DNA from: Bacteroidales bacterium UBA7258
GTDB taxonomy: Bacteria; Bacteroidota; Bacteroidia; Bacteroidales; UBA932
NCBI GenBank assembly: GCA_002472565.1
Contig: DKSK01000030.1
Span: 1 to 64,000, forward strand
Length of the DNA stretch: 64,000 nucleotides
Reading direction: 5' to 3'
The notes beneath the pieces were generated by a model. The model did not search any database and had not been told where the DNA came from. It saw only the letters and a program-made list of their open reading frames with translations. Of the stretch, positions 17,718-25,712 are shown in pieces. Within the stretch, counting starts at the first letter, position 1; each line of letters opens with the position of its first letter. Made by a program: the position numbers and the translations under genes.

Positions 17718-18394
17718 TTCTCATAGAGACCTCGACCGCCCTTTGTTCGACGGCCCTCGCCCAAGACGGCAGAGTCGTAGCATACAAAGAAAACGCCGGA
17801 CGCGAACACGCGGCCCTTACTGCTCCCTTCGTCAAGGAGATGCTGGACGAGAAAGGACTCAAAGTTTCTGATTGCTCGGCGGTCTGCGTCTGCAAGGGGC
17901 CGGGCTCATACACGGGACTCCGCGTCGGGGTGTCTACCGCCAAGGGGCTCTGTTTCGGGGCTGGGATTCCGCTGCTCTCGGTGGGCTCCCTCGACACTCT
18001 TGTCTGGCAGGCCATCGCCGAGGGCCTCGTTCCGGAAGGCTGCAAGTATATCATTCCGATGATTGACGCGCGAAGGATGGAAGTCTACACGGCGGTCTTC
18101 ACCCCGGACGGAAAACAGGTCGGGAAGACCGAGCCGAAGATCATCGACTCCTCCAGTTTCGCCTCCGAGCGTTCCGAAGGCCCGGTCCTCTTCATCGGGG
18201 ACGGAGCGCAGAAGTGCTCGGAAATTCTCGCGGGACCCGGCGCGTCCTTCGTGCAGTGCAGCCCGAAGGCTTCCGCCATGGCGGCTCCGGCCTTCACGGC
18301 CCTGCATGAAAAAAGGTTCGAAGACGTAGCGTACTTCGAACCTTTCTATCTGAAGGAATTTGTCGCGACCGTAAGCCGCAAAAAACTTTTCTGA
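17705..18394 (+). CDS. tsaB: tRNA threonylcarbamoyladenosine biosynthesis protein TsaB
   Basis: 229 residues, the usual length. TsaB is an ASKHA-fold protein that forms the TsaB-TsaD-TsaE complex, which transfers threonylcarbamoyl to A37 of ANN-decoding tRNAs. The N-terminal signature is IILIETSTALCSTALAQDGRVV. The conserved REHAALTAPFVKEML and GPGSYTGLRVGVSTAKGL (about 63-80) segments follow. It lacks the metal-binding His motif of TsaD, as expected for TsaB. The start codon lies inside the end of cvpA (ATGGAAAGGATAA). Downstream it converges with the thioredoxin-fold lipoprotein gene. Confidence 0.95.
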   Translation: MERIILIETSTALCSTALAQDGRVVAYKENAGREHAALTAPFVKEMLDEKGLKVSDCSAVCVCKGPGSYTGLRVGVSTAKGLCFGAGIPLLSVGSLDTLVWQAIAEGLVPEGCKYIIPMIDARRMEVYTAVFTPDGKQVGKTEPKIIDSSSFASERSEGPVLFIGDGAQKCSEILAGPGASFVQCSPKASAMAAPAFTALHEKRFEDVAYFEPFYLKEFVATVSRKKLF

Positions 18395-18456
18395 TTTCCC
18401 GCTCCGGACTTCACGGCTCCCTCCCCTGAGGTTTCCGCCTCCGGAGCGCGGTCTTA

Positions 18457-19602
18457 CTAGAGCTTCGAGTCGAGATAGCGCCTCAGAGAAGCCGCGTCGC
18501 TGACGCCGGCATTGCCCTGAAGGGTGCCGTCCACGATGAAGAAGGCCGTAGGTATCGAGCCTACATTGTAGGCCGTGACAGAAGGAGAAGCTTGGCCGAG
18601 GCCGTCGCAGACATTGATCCAGCCCAGATTCTGATTCTTCACCGCCGTCGCCCAGGCAGCCTTGTCGGTATCCAGGGAGACTGCGTAGATCTCCAGACCA
18701 CGGTCATGATAATCTCTGTAGACAGGCTTGATCACGTCAAGATTGAACATCTTCTGCGCGGAGACGGTCGAGGCCCAAAAATAGACCATGACCACCTTGG
18801 ACTTCACCTCGCTAAGCTTCACCTCTTTGCCCTGTACATCGTTCATGTCGATGTCAGGGAAGCCCTGCACCGTGGCTACGGAAAGCTTGGACTGCACGCC
18901 GAGGATATTGGTCCTGCGCTTGGCCTCTTCTCCGAGAGCCTTGACATATTTTGATTCTGGGTAGACCGTAATGAGGGAATCATACTCAGCCTTGAACTGC
19001 ATGGCGTCAGTGACCTGGCTGAAGACAGGAGCTCCGTTCGGGAGCGTGCTGTAGAGTACAGGTATCACGGCCAGAGACTTGGAATTATTGAGAACGAACT
19101 TGACGCATTCGCGGTAATACTTGACATAATCCTGCGAAAGTTTCAGGTTGACGGCCCTTGCTTCTTCGGACGCCGGATCAAGGTCGGAGAGCTGAGCCTG
19201 GGCGGCGTAGAACTTGTCGTTAAACTCTGACTCCATGCGCTGGGCCTCCATGAGCTTGTCGGTCTGGGCGGATCCTTCCACGGAATAGTTCCCGATGGTA
19301 TCGGCTTTAACCACAGCCTTGTCCCCGTTCTCAAGAAGAAGGGAGGCCACCCTCTTGTCCTTATAGAAGAGGTATACGAACTCAGGCTGACCCTTAGCTA
19401 TTTCCAGCTTTGCCTTGAAAGCGCCGGAGGCATCGGTCTTGACCGTATCCAGAGGCACCATCTTTTCGCCGTCAAGCTTGTTGAGAACGACTTCCGAATT
19501 CACGGCTCCGTCCAAAACGCCACTGACGGAAGCGCCTTTTCCGCAGCCGTAGAGAATCGCCGCCGCAGCTATGAGAGCGGCCGCAGTGCTAAAGTTTTTC
19601 AT
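18457..19602 (-). CDS. Thioredoxin-fold lipoprotein with DUF4369-like domain, cysteines lost
   Basis: 381 residues. The lipobox is ILYGC (Cys20). Residues about 25-115 form a DUF4369-like beta domain (VSGVLDGAVNSEVVLNKLDG). A helical linker follows (about 115-235), then a TlpA/AhpC-TSA thioredoxin-like domain (about 245-381). In that domain the motif that is normally WA-x-WC-x-P-C reads WASTVSAQ (276-283), so both redox cysteines are replaced (Val280, Gln283); the cis-Pro region GSIPTAFFIVDG is kept. It therefore cannot act as a dithiol oxidoreductase, and a binding or chaperone role is possible. It is last in the greA-HIT operon and its start overlaps the HIT gene by 14 bp. Confidence 0.85.
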   Translation of the reverse strand: MKNFSTAAALIAAAAILYGCGKGASVSGVLDGAVNSEVVLNKLDGEKMVPLDTVKTDASGAFKAKLEIAKGQPEFVYLFYKDKRVASLLLENGDKAVVKADTIGNYSVEGSAQTDKLMEAQRMESEFNDKFYAAQAQLSDLDPASEEARAVNLKLSQDYVKYYRECVKFVLNNSKSLAVIPVLYSTLPNGAPVFSQVTDAMQFKAEYDSLITVYPESKYVKALGEEAKRRTNILGVQSKLSVATVQGFPDIDMNDVQGKEVKLSEVKSKVVMVYFWASTVSAQKMFNLDVIKPVYRDYHDRGLEIYAVSLDTDKAAWATAVKNQNLGWINVCDGLGQASPSVTAYNVGSIPTAFFIVDGTLQGNAGVSDAASLRRYLDSKL

Positions 19603-19993
19603 ATTCGCTCAATATTGAGTCTGCAATCTTCTTCATTTCCTGGGGTTCCAGCTTGAGCTTCTCCCTCCTGAAGTCCATGTCGGCTTCGCTCTGGAGCGGC
19701 ACAAGATGGATGTGCGTGTGAGGGACCTCCATGCCCAAAACGGCCACTCCCACCCTCTGGCAAGGAACGGCCGCCTTTATGGCGAGAGCAACCTTTCTGG
19801 CAAAAGCACAGAGTCCCGCGTAGGTCTTCTCGTCAAGGCTGAAGATATAGTCGCACTCGGTGTGCTTAGGGATGACAAGCGTATGGCCTTTGGTCATAGG
19901 AGCTATATCAAGGAAAGCGTAGAAATCCTCATTCTCCGCGCATTTATAGGAAGGAATTTCTCCTTTCGCTATCTTGGTGAAAATGGTTGCCAT
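19589..19993 (-). CDS. HIT family nucleotide hydrolase/transferase
   Basis: 134 residues with the histidine-triad motif HTHIHLVPL (His92, His94, His96), where the middle His is the nucleophile in this family. N-terminal features (IFTKIAKGEIPSYK and YAFLDIAPMTKGHTLVIPKH) are those of the Hint/HinT branch. HinT enzymes hydrolyse purine nucleoside phosphoramidates such as AMP-lysine or aminoacyl-AMP. The physiological substrate cannot be read from the sequence. It is four bases after greA on the same strand and overlaps the following lipoprotein gene, so all three are probably cotranscribed. Confidence 0.93.
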   Translation of the reverse strand: MATIFTKIAKGEIPSYKCAENEDFYAFLDIAPMTKGHTLVIPKHTECDYIFSLDEKTYAGLCAFARKVALAIKAAVPCQRVGVAVLGMEVPHTHIHLVPLQSEADMDFRREKLKLEPQEMKKIADSILSEYEKL

Positions 19994-19997
19994 GGGA

Positions 19998-20468
19998 CTA
20001 GAGGCTTATATCCAGAATCTTGAACTTGACCTTGCCTGAGGGGAGCTGAGCCTCGACGGTCTCGCCCTTGGAATGTCCGAGAAGGGCCTTGGCGATAGGT
20101 GTCGTAGAGGCGAGCCTTCCCTTCGAGAAGTCGGCCTCGGTTTCGCCCACGATGGTAAATTCCATGACGGCCTTATTGGAGAGGTTCTGGAATTTCACCT
20201 TGTTCATGATCTGAACCTTGTCGGTGCCGACCATGGACTCATCAATAACTTTTGCATGGGCGACGAGATTCTTGAGATTGGCAATTTTAAGTTCAAGAAG
20301 GCCCTGGGCATCTCTGGCCGCGTCATACTCGGCGTTTTCGGAAAGGTCGCCCTTCTCTCTCGCCTCGCCTATGGCTGCGGAAATCACCGGGCGCTGCGCT
20401 AATGCGTCGGCAAGCTCCTTTTTAAGTTTATCTAGACCCTCTTGGGTCATGTAATGGACTTCTGCCAT
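19998..20468 (-). CDS. greA: Transcription elongation factor GreA
   Basis: 156 residues, normal GreA length. GreA enters the RNA polymerase secondary channel and stimulates cleavage of backtracked transcripts. The N-terminal coiled coil (about 8-75) carries the tip motif GDLSENAEYDAARDAQ with the acidic residues that hold the catalytic Mg. The C-terminal FKBP-like domain (about 80-156) includes the typical STTPIAKALLGHSKGETVEAQLPSG segment. It leads the greA-HIT-lipoprotein operon; a promoter box and a hairpin lie just upstream. Confidence 0.96.
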   Translation of the reverse strand: MAEVHYMTQEGLDKLKKELADALAQRPVISAAIGEAREKGDLSENAEYDAARDAQGLLELKIANLKNLVAHAKVIDESMVGTDKVQIMNKVKFQNLSNKAVMEFTIVGETEADFSKGRLASTTPIAKALLGHSKGETVEAQLPSGKVKFKILDISL

Positions 20469-20494
20469 GATGATTGATATTGATTTTCAAGTAA

Positions 20495-20524
20495 ACAAAA
20501 GGAGTCCCGCCCCTGAGGCGGAAC
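20495..20524 (-). terminator. Hairpin between ribF and greA, possible terminator
   Basis: On the minus strand an 8-bp stem (20524-20517 with 20511-20504, one T-G pair) and a 5-nt loop is followed by TCCTTTTGTTTAC. It could end the glycogen-ribF transcript. However, a greA promoter box lies before it (20542-20535), so it would also be in the greA leader. Its role is ambiguous. Confidence 0.5.
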
Positions 20525-20534
20525 CCTAACTATG

Positions 20535-20542
20535 CAAAGATA
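20535..20542 (-). promoter_or_regulatory. Candidate -7 box of greA
   Basis: TATCTTTG on the minus strand, an exact TAnnTTTG match, about 67 bp before the greA start. The -33 position reads CTTT at about 20 bp spacing, a poor match. Confidence 0.45.
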
Positions 20543-20596
20543 AGAAAATTTCATTAAAAAAAAGAATCAGGCGGAGCGACGCAGGAGGGCTGAGGC

Positions 20597-21475
20597 CTAA
20601 GGCTTGGCAAGGCAGGCGGCGCGGTCGGCGGCGAGCTGGGCTGAGAGGTCGGCGAGGGATTTGAATTTGCTTTCTTCTCGGATGCGGCGGAGGAAACGGA
20701 TTTCGATGTCAAGGCCGTAGATATCTTGGTCAAAATCGAAGATATTGGTCTCGATTGTAAGGGCGTTGCCCTGGCCGAGGGTAGGGCGCACGCCTATGTT
20801 GCACATCCCTTTGTACTCCCGGCCGAGAGTTGTTACGTCTACGGCATAGACCCCTCTGCGCGGGACCAGCTTCAGCGGCTCATACAGCTGCATATTCGCG
20901 GTCGGGAAGCCGATGGTCCGGCCGATTCTATCCCCGGAGACAACGACTCCGTGAAGCGGATAACAGTACCCTAGCATGGCGTTCGCCCGTTCTACATCTC
21001 CCTCCGAAAGGAGCTCGCGGATCCGCGTCGAACTGATCCGGACTCCATTGCAGTCGACGGGAGGAGTCACGACAACTTCAATCCCCAAGCCGGAGGCAAT
21101 CTTCGTAATCCTGTCCGGGCCGCAGGAATCACTGCCCAGACGGTTGTCATAGCCGAGCAAGACTGTCTTGCAACCGAAGCGGTCACGGAGATAATCTCGC
21201 AGATAGTCCTCGGCCGTAAGGCGGCTGAAGTCGATGGTGAAAGGCAGGACCTCAACCCTGTCCACGCCCAGAGAAGAAAGCAGGGCCTTCTTCTCATCTA
21301 CAGAAGAGAGGAGCCTAAGGGTCCTCGCGTCCGACTGCAGGACATTCCTCGGGTGAGGCCAGAATGTCACGATGACACTCTCCTCTCCCCTCAGCCGCGA
21401 CTCCTCGACAAGGGTCTTGATAACAAAACGGTGCCCGAGATGGACACCGTCGAAAAATCCGGTCGCTACAGCCAT
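20597..21475 (-). CDS. ribF: Bifunctional riboflavin kinase / FAD synthetase
   Basis: 292 residues. It makes FMN from riboflavin and ATP, then FAD. The N-terminal adenylyltransferase domain (about 1-165) has GFFDGVHLGHR (6-16), the HIGH-like nucleotide motif, and ISSTRIRELLSEGDVERAN. The C-terminal flavokinase domain (about 168-285) has GRTIGFPTANMQ, including the Gly-Phe-Pro-Thr-Ala-Asn signature, and NIGVRPT. It begins almost directly with the nucleotide-binding strand, so it lacks the 10-15 leading residues of many RibF proteins. The start overlaps the synthase-phosphorylase stop by 10 bp. It is the last gene of the glycogen run, an odd place for a cofactor gene. Confidence 0.94.
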   Translation of the reverse strand: MAVATGFFDGVHLGHRFVIKTLVEESRLRGEESVIVTFWPHPRNVLQSDARTLRLLSSVDEKKALLSSLGVDRVEVLPFTIDFSRLTAEDYLRDYLRDRFGCKTVLLGYDNRLGSDSCGPDRITKIASGLGIEVVVTPPVDCNGVRISSTRIRELLSEGDVERANAMLGYCYPLHGVVVSGDRIGRTIGFPTANMQLYEPLKLVPRRGVYAVDVTTLGREYKGMCNIGVRPTLGQGNALTIETNIFDFDQDIYGLDIEIRFLRRIREESKFKSLADLSAQLAADRAACLAKP

Positions 21476-24400
21476 CTTACCAATCCGAAATCCTGTCTGT
21501 GAGGCAGAAGAGGATTCTTAGGATAGATTCGTGTCGCCACCTGGTACATGCCTGTCTTTTCAGGAGTTACGGAGGCATGGTAGGTTGCCTGCCCGTTCTT
21601 GAAGCTCACCACCTCGAATTCGCAGGTGTCGGCGATGTGCATCTTGCCCTTGGCGTCCATGGTGGTGAAGAGCATCTCCACTCCTATTTCTTCCGGCTGG
21701 AGCTCGCCCAGGTTCAGCACCACTTCCGACTGCATACCCTTGTCTGGCGAGACATTGTAGGTGGAGTTCAGCGGGGTGAAGGAAACGACCTCGATGTCGT
21801 TCCAGGCCCTCCGCACACGCTTCTTCCATGCGGCTATTTCGCGGGCGGCCTTGTAGTCATCCCTGATGAGGGAAGCGGCACGCTTCGCCTGAGGGAAATA
21901 GTACTGCTCGCAATAATCGGTGAGCATTCTGTTCGTGGTGAAGTTGCAGGCCACCTGGGCTATGGTGTTCTTTATGTATCCGATCCATGTCGAGCTTCTG
22001 TCCGTATCAGGGTCAAGATCATAGTAGGCCGGGGCGATCTCGCTCTCGATGATATTGTACATCGTGGCGGCATCGAGCTCGTTCTGATAATTCTGGTCGT
22101 CATAGGTGCGCTCCATAGGGAGAGCCCAGCCGGCGCCCTTCTTGTAGCCCTCAACCCACCAGCCGTCAAGCACGGAGAAATGCATGACACCGTTCATGGA
22201 AGCCTTCTCTCCGGAAGTTCCGGAAGCCTCCTGAGGACGGGTCGGGTTATTCATCCAGACATCCACGCCCTGGACAAGACGCTTGGCGAGAGAGATGTCG
22301 TAGCCAGGCACGAAGACAATCTTGCCGAGGAAGCGAGGATCCTTGGAGATCTCCACGATCTGCTTGATGAGGTCCTGTCCCGCCTTGTCGGCAGGATGGG
22401 CCTTGCCGGCGAAGATGAACTGAACAGGGAACTTAGGATTGTTGACGATGGCCGAAAGCCTGTCAAGATCGCTGAAGATGAGGGTACCGCGCTTGTAGGT
22501 CGCAAACCTTCTGGCGAAGCCTATTGTGAGCTTGTCAGGAGAAAGAGTCTCCTTGATGGCGACGATTTCCGCCGGCGAATAATGGTTGCCGAGCGATGGG
22601 TCGGCAAGCTTTTCGTTGACCACGCTGATGAGGGTCTTCTTGAGAATTTTGCGGACATTCCAGACCTCCTCGTCAGACACTTTGTAGATGCCTTCGAAGC
22701 ATTTAGGGTCATAGTGATGGGTCTGGAACTCAGGGCCGAAGACCTTTGCATGAAGATTCTTCCATTCCTTGGACGCCCAGGTAGGGTAATGGACTCCGTT
22801 GGTCACGGAGCTGATGAAAAGTTCCTCAGGCAGATAGCCCGGATACATCGGAGAGAAGAGCTCCTGGCTTACCTTTCCATGGAGCCATGAAACTCCGTTC
22901 ACGTTCTGGCTGCAATTGGCGGCCAAGGTGCTCATGTTGAATTTCTCTCCGGCATCCTCTGGATTGATCTTTCCCAAGGCCATGAAGGTGGTCCAGTCGA
23001 TTTTCAGTCTGTCGGCATAATTGCCGATATATTTTCTGATAAGATTCTCGTCAAAGGCATCATGGCCGGCAGGCACAGGAGTGTGGGTCGTGAAGAGGGA
23101 AGAAGCCCTGACGACCTCAAGAGCCTCCTGGAAGCTGAGGTTGTCCTTCTCAATCAGTTCACGGAGCCTTTCGATGCCGGTGAAGGCGGCGTGGCCTTCG
23201 TTGCAGTGATAGATCTGCGCATCGATGCCGAGGGCACGCAGAGCACGTATTCCGCCGATGCCCAGAAGCATTTCCTGCTTGAGCCTATTCTCCCAGTCTC
23301 CACCATAAAGGTGATAGGTTATTTCCCTGTCCTCCTGAGCATTGGCCTCGAAATCAGTGTCGAGGAGATAGAGATCTGTACGGCCTACTTCGACCTTCCA
23401 GATTCTCGCGGTCAGATTTCTGCCAGGCAGGGCGATGGCGACGGTAACCCAGCCACCGTCCTTGTCCCTCACCGGAGAAGCCGGAATCTTGCTGAAGTCC
23501 TGCGCATCGTATTTGGCGATCTGGTCTCCCGCGGAGGAAAGCACCTGGGTGAAGTAGCCGAACCTATAAAGAAGGCCGACGGCAACAAGGTTCACATTCA
23601 TGTCGCTGGTCTCCTTGAGGTAGTCGCCGGCGAGGATGCCCAGGCCTCCAGAATAGATTTTCAGCGAGGTGTCAAGCCCATATTCCATGCAGAAGTAGGC
23701 GATCTTCGGAGCCTTGCGTTCCTTCTTTGCCTCCATGTAGGCATTGTACTCCTTCATGACCTTGTCGAGAGCGGCGGTGAAGACCTCATCTGCCGCAAGC
23801 TCATTGAAGCGCTTTATGCTGACGGTGTCAAGCACGACCATAGGATTGTGGCCGGACTTGTGCCAGACATCCGGGTCAACCATCTTGAAAAGGGACTTGG
23901 CGCTGTCGTTCCAGCACCACCAGAGGTTCTTGGCAAGCTTTTCAAGAGCGCTGAGCGCTTCCGGAAGATGACGCGTAATCATTACGCTCTTCCATGTAGG
24001 TTCGTTGACTGCTATCTTTTCGTAACTCATAATCTTATCTTTTTCCGCTTTATCAAAGCTTCCTTTCTCCGCGGAAGCCTTGGCTATCGCCATGCCGTAG
24101 GCCTGGACGTAATATTTTATCTGATTCTTCCAGAGCGCGATCGAGGCGACTTCCCTGGCGTTCCGGGAATAGACCTTCTTCTCCTCATCGGAGAGATAGG
24201 CAAGCTCCCTTATCCTGTCGGCCACCGCGCAGACAGCCTCCTCGTAATTGGAGTCGTTCCTTTCAATGACGGCAACTCCAGGATGTTCACCCTCGTAATG
24301 AGTCATCACCCACATGCCGAAGCCGGCCAGAGTGGTGGTGAGAGTCGGAACGCTGAAGGCGCAGGCCTCGAGAGGGGTGTAGCCCCATGGCTCGTAATAG

Positions 24401-25707
24401 GAAGGGAAGACTGCAAGGTCGAGGCCTATGAGGATATGGTAGTAGGGCAGATTGAAAACGCCGTCCTTTCCGTCAAGGTAGGATGGAATGAAATAGATCT
24501 TGATGCGGCTCGCCGGGTCGTTGAGAAGGCCTGTCTCGGAAAAACGGCGGGTGATGGTGTCGTTTTCCGGATAGGCCAGCACATGAGAGGTCTGAGTCGT
24601 GTAGCCGAGTGCCTCTTCATTGCCCTCCAGCTTGGCCACGAGCTTCTTGTCCGGTCCGTTGTGTCCGGAAGGAATCATTATGAAGGCATGGATCTCCTTG
24701 CCGTCATAGCCCTCGGCCGCAAGTTTGGCGAGGGAATCTATGAAGACGTCAATGCCCTTGTTCCTATATTCATAGCGACCGCTTATGCCCATGAAGACCG
24801 CGTCCTCCGGGACCTGGGTGCCGGACATGGCGGAAGCCGTCTTGCGGAGGGCTTCCCTCGCGATGCCTCTGGCCTTAAGAAATTCTTCTTCGGAATCAGG
24901 AGTGATACTGTTCTCGAAGCCGTTCGGAGTCACCACATCGACCTCTCTGCCGAGAAAATGGGAACATTCCCTGGCAGTGATTTCGCTGACGGTGGTGAAG
25001 ACATCGGCATTGTTCGCGGCAGTCTTCTCCATGGAATGTCTGGCCACGACACCGAACCTCTTCGCCGACTCCTCCGGTTCGTAGGACTCGAGCTTGTCAT
25101 AGAGAGGCTGGTTGTTCCCCGCAAGGCTGCGGCCGAGTACGGTCGCATGGGTGGTGAGGACGGTCGCGACCGGAAGTCCGGTCTGCTTGAGATAAAGTAT
25201 GCCGGAGCCTGTCTGCCACTCGTGGAACTGGGCCACGACCTTGTCAGACGGTTCTACATAATATTTGCAGAAACTCTCGATTACCATTCCGGACACCCAG
25301 CCGAAAAGAACATTCTCTTTGTAGTTCCAGTCTCCGGAGATGGAATCCACATTGTAAGTCTCCCAAAGCTTGCCGAGAATTTTGTCGACGTCGGTAAGGA
25401 ACTGCTTGTAGTCCACCAGAATGGCTACCGGTTCTCCCGGGACATTCCAGTGTCCTATCCTGAGTCTGAGGCCCTGAGAAGCGGCCTTCTGGTTCCAGGA
25501 AGCGAAGAGTCCCGGGTCCTCGATGAAGTCCGGGTTAGAATCGGTGTGCATCCAGACGTCAGGTCCGATGAGGATATGGCGTCTCTTGCGCTGGGCCTTC
25601 AGATATAAAGCTTTGGTGGCGAGCACCGTATAGATACCCCCCACCTTGTTGCAGACTTCCCAGCTAACTTCGAAAAGATAATCAGGAATTAAATTCGTAT
25701 CAGACAT
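21466..25707 (-). CDS. Fused glycogen synthase (GT3) and alpha-glucan phosphorylase (GT35)
   Basis: 1413 residues, two complete enzymes in one chain. Residues 1 to about 555 are a GT3-type glycogen synthase. It has SWEVCNKVGGIYTVL, FHEWQTGSGI and LTTHATVLGR motifs, and the E-x7-E retaining motif YEPWGYTPLEA (Glu439, Glu447). From Met560 (MSYEKIAVNEPTW) a short-type alpha-glucan phosphorylase runs to the end (854 residues). It has IYSGGLGILAGDYLKE, NEGHAAF, TRPQEASGTSGEKASMNG with the PLP Lys1168, and a C-terminal beta extension. One half builds alpha-1,4-glucan and the other releases glucose-1-phosphate from it. GT3 enzymes known in eukaryotes use UDP-glucose, so UDP-glucose is inferred here. 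It lies five bases after the GH57 gene. Confidence 0.93.
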   Translation of the reverse strand: MSDTNLIPDYLFEVSWEVCNKVGGIYTVLATKALYLKAQRKRRHILIGPDVWMHTDSNPDFIEDPGLFASWNQKAASQGLRLRIGHWNVPGEPVAILVDYKQFLTDVDKILGKLWETYNVDSISGDWNYKENVLFGWVSGMVIESFCKYYVEPSDKVVAQFHEWQTGSGILYLKQTGLPVATVLTTHATVLGRSLAGNNQPLYDKLESYEPEESAKRFGVVARHSMEKTAANNADVFTTVSEITARECSHFLGREVDVVTPNGFENSITPDSEEEFLKARGIAREALRKTASAMSGTQVPEDAVFMGISGRYEYRNKGIDVFIDSLAKLAAEGYDGKEIHAFIMIPSGHNGPDKKLVAKLEGNEEALGYTTQTSHVLAYPENDTITRRFSETGLLNDPASRIKIYFIPSYLDGKDGVFNLPYYHILIGLDLAVFPSYYEPWGYTPLEACAFSVPTLTTTLAGFGMWVMTHYEGEHPGVAVIERNDSNYEEAVCAVADRIRELAYLSDEEKKVYSRNAREVASIALWKNQIKYYVQAYGMAIAKASAEKGSFDKAEKDKIMSYEKIAVNEPTWKSVMITRHLPEALSALEKLAKNLWWCWNDSAKSLFKMVDPDVWHKSGHNPMVVLDTVSIKRFNELAADEVFTAALDKVMKEYNAYMEAKKERKAPKIAYFCMEYGLDTSLKIYSGGLGILAGDYLKETSDMNVNLVAVGLLYRFGYFTQVLSSAGDQIAKYDAQDFSKIPASPVRDKDGGWVTVAIALPGRNLTARIWKVEVGRTDLYLLDTDFEANAQEDREITYHLYGGDWENRLKQEMLLGIGGIRALRALGIDAQIYHCNEGHAAFTGIERLRELIEKDNLSFQEALEVVRASSLFTTHTPVPAGHDAFDENLIRKYIGNYADRLKIDWTTFMALGKINPEDAGEKFNMSTLAANCSQNVNGVSWLHGKVSQELFSPMYPGYLPEELFISSVTNGVHYPTWASKEWKNLHAKVFGPEFQTHHYDPKCFEGIYKVSDEEVWNVRKILKKTLISVVNEKLADPSLGNHYSPAEIVAIKETLSPDKLTIGFARRFATYKRGTLIFSDLDRLSAIVNNPKFPVQFIFAGKAHPADKAGQDLIKQIVEISKDPRFLGKIVFVPGYDISLAKRLVQGVDVWMNNPTRPQEASGTSGEKASMNGVMHFSVLDGWWVEGYKKGAGWALPMERTYDDQNYQNELDAATMYNIIESEIAPAYYDLDPDTDRSSTWIGYIKNTIAQVACNFTTNRMLTDYCEQYYFPQAKRAASLIRDDYKAAREIAAWKKRVRRAWNDIEVVSFTPLNSTYNVSPDKGMQSEVVLNLGELQPEEIGVEMLFTTMDAKGKMHIADTCEFEVVSFKNGQATYHASVTPEKTGMYQVATRIYPKNPLLPHRQDFGLVRWL

Positions 25708-25712
25708 TTATG

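Noticed and set aside
18400..18448. Inverted repeat cgctccgg/ccggagcg between tsaB and the thioredoxin-fold gene
   Set aside because: The 8-bp stem is perfect but the loop is 33 nt and no T tract follows, so a terminator call is not supported.
23062..25608. 848-codon open frame on the plus strand opposite the synthase-phosphorylase gene
   Set aside because: It mirrors the codon pattern of the real gene on the other strand and shows no domain or signal; the minus-strand protein matches known enzymes throughout.
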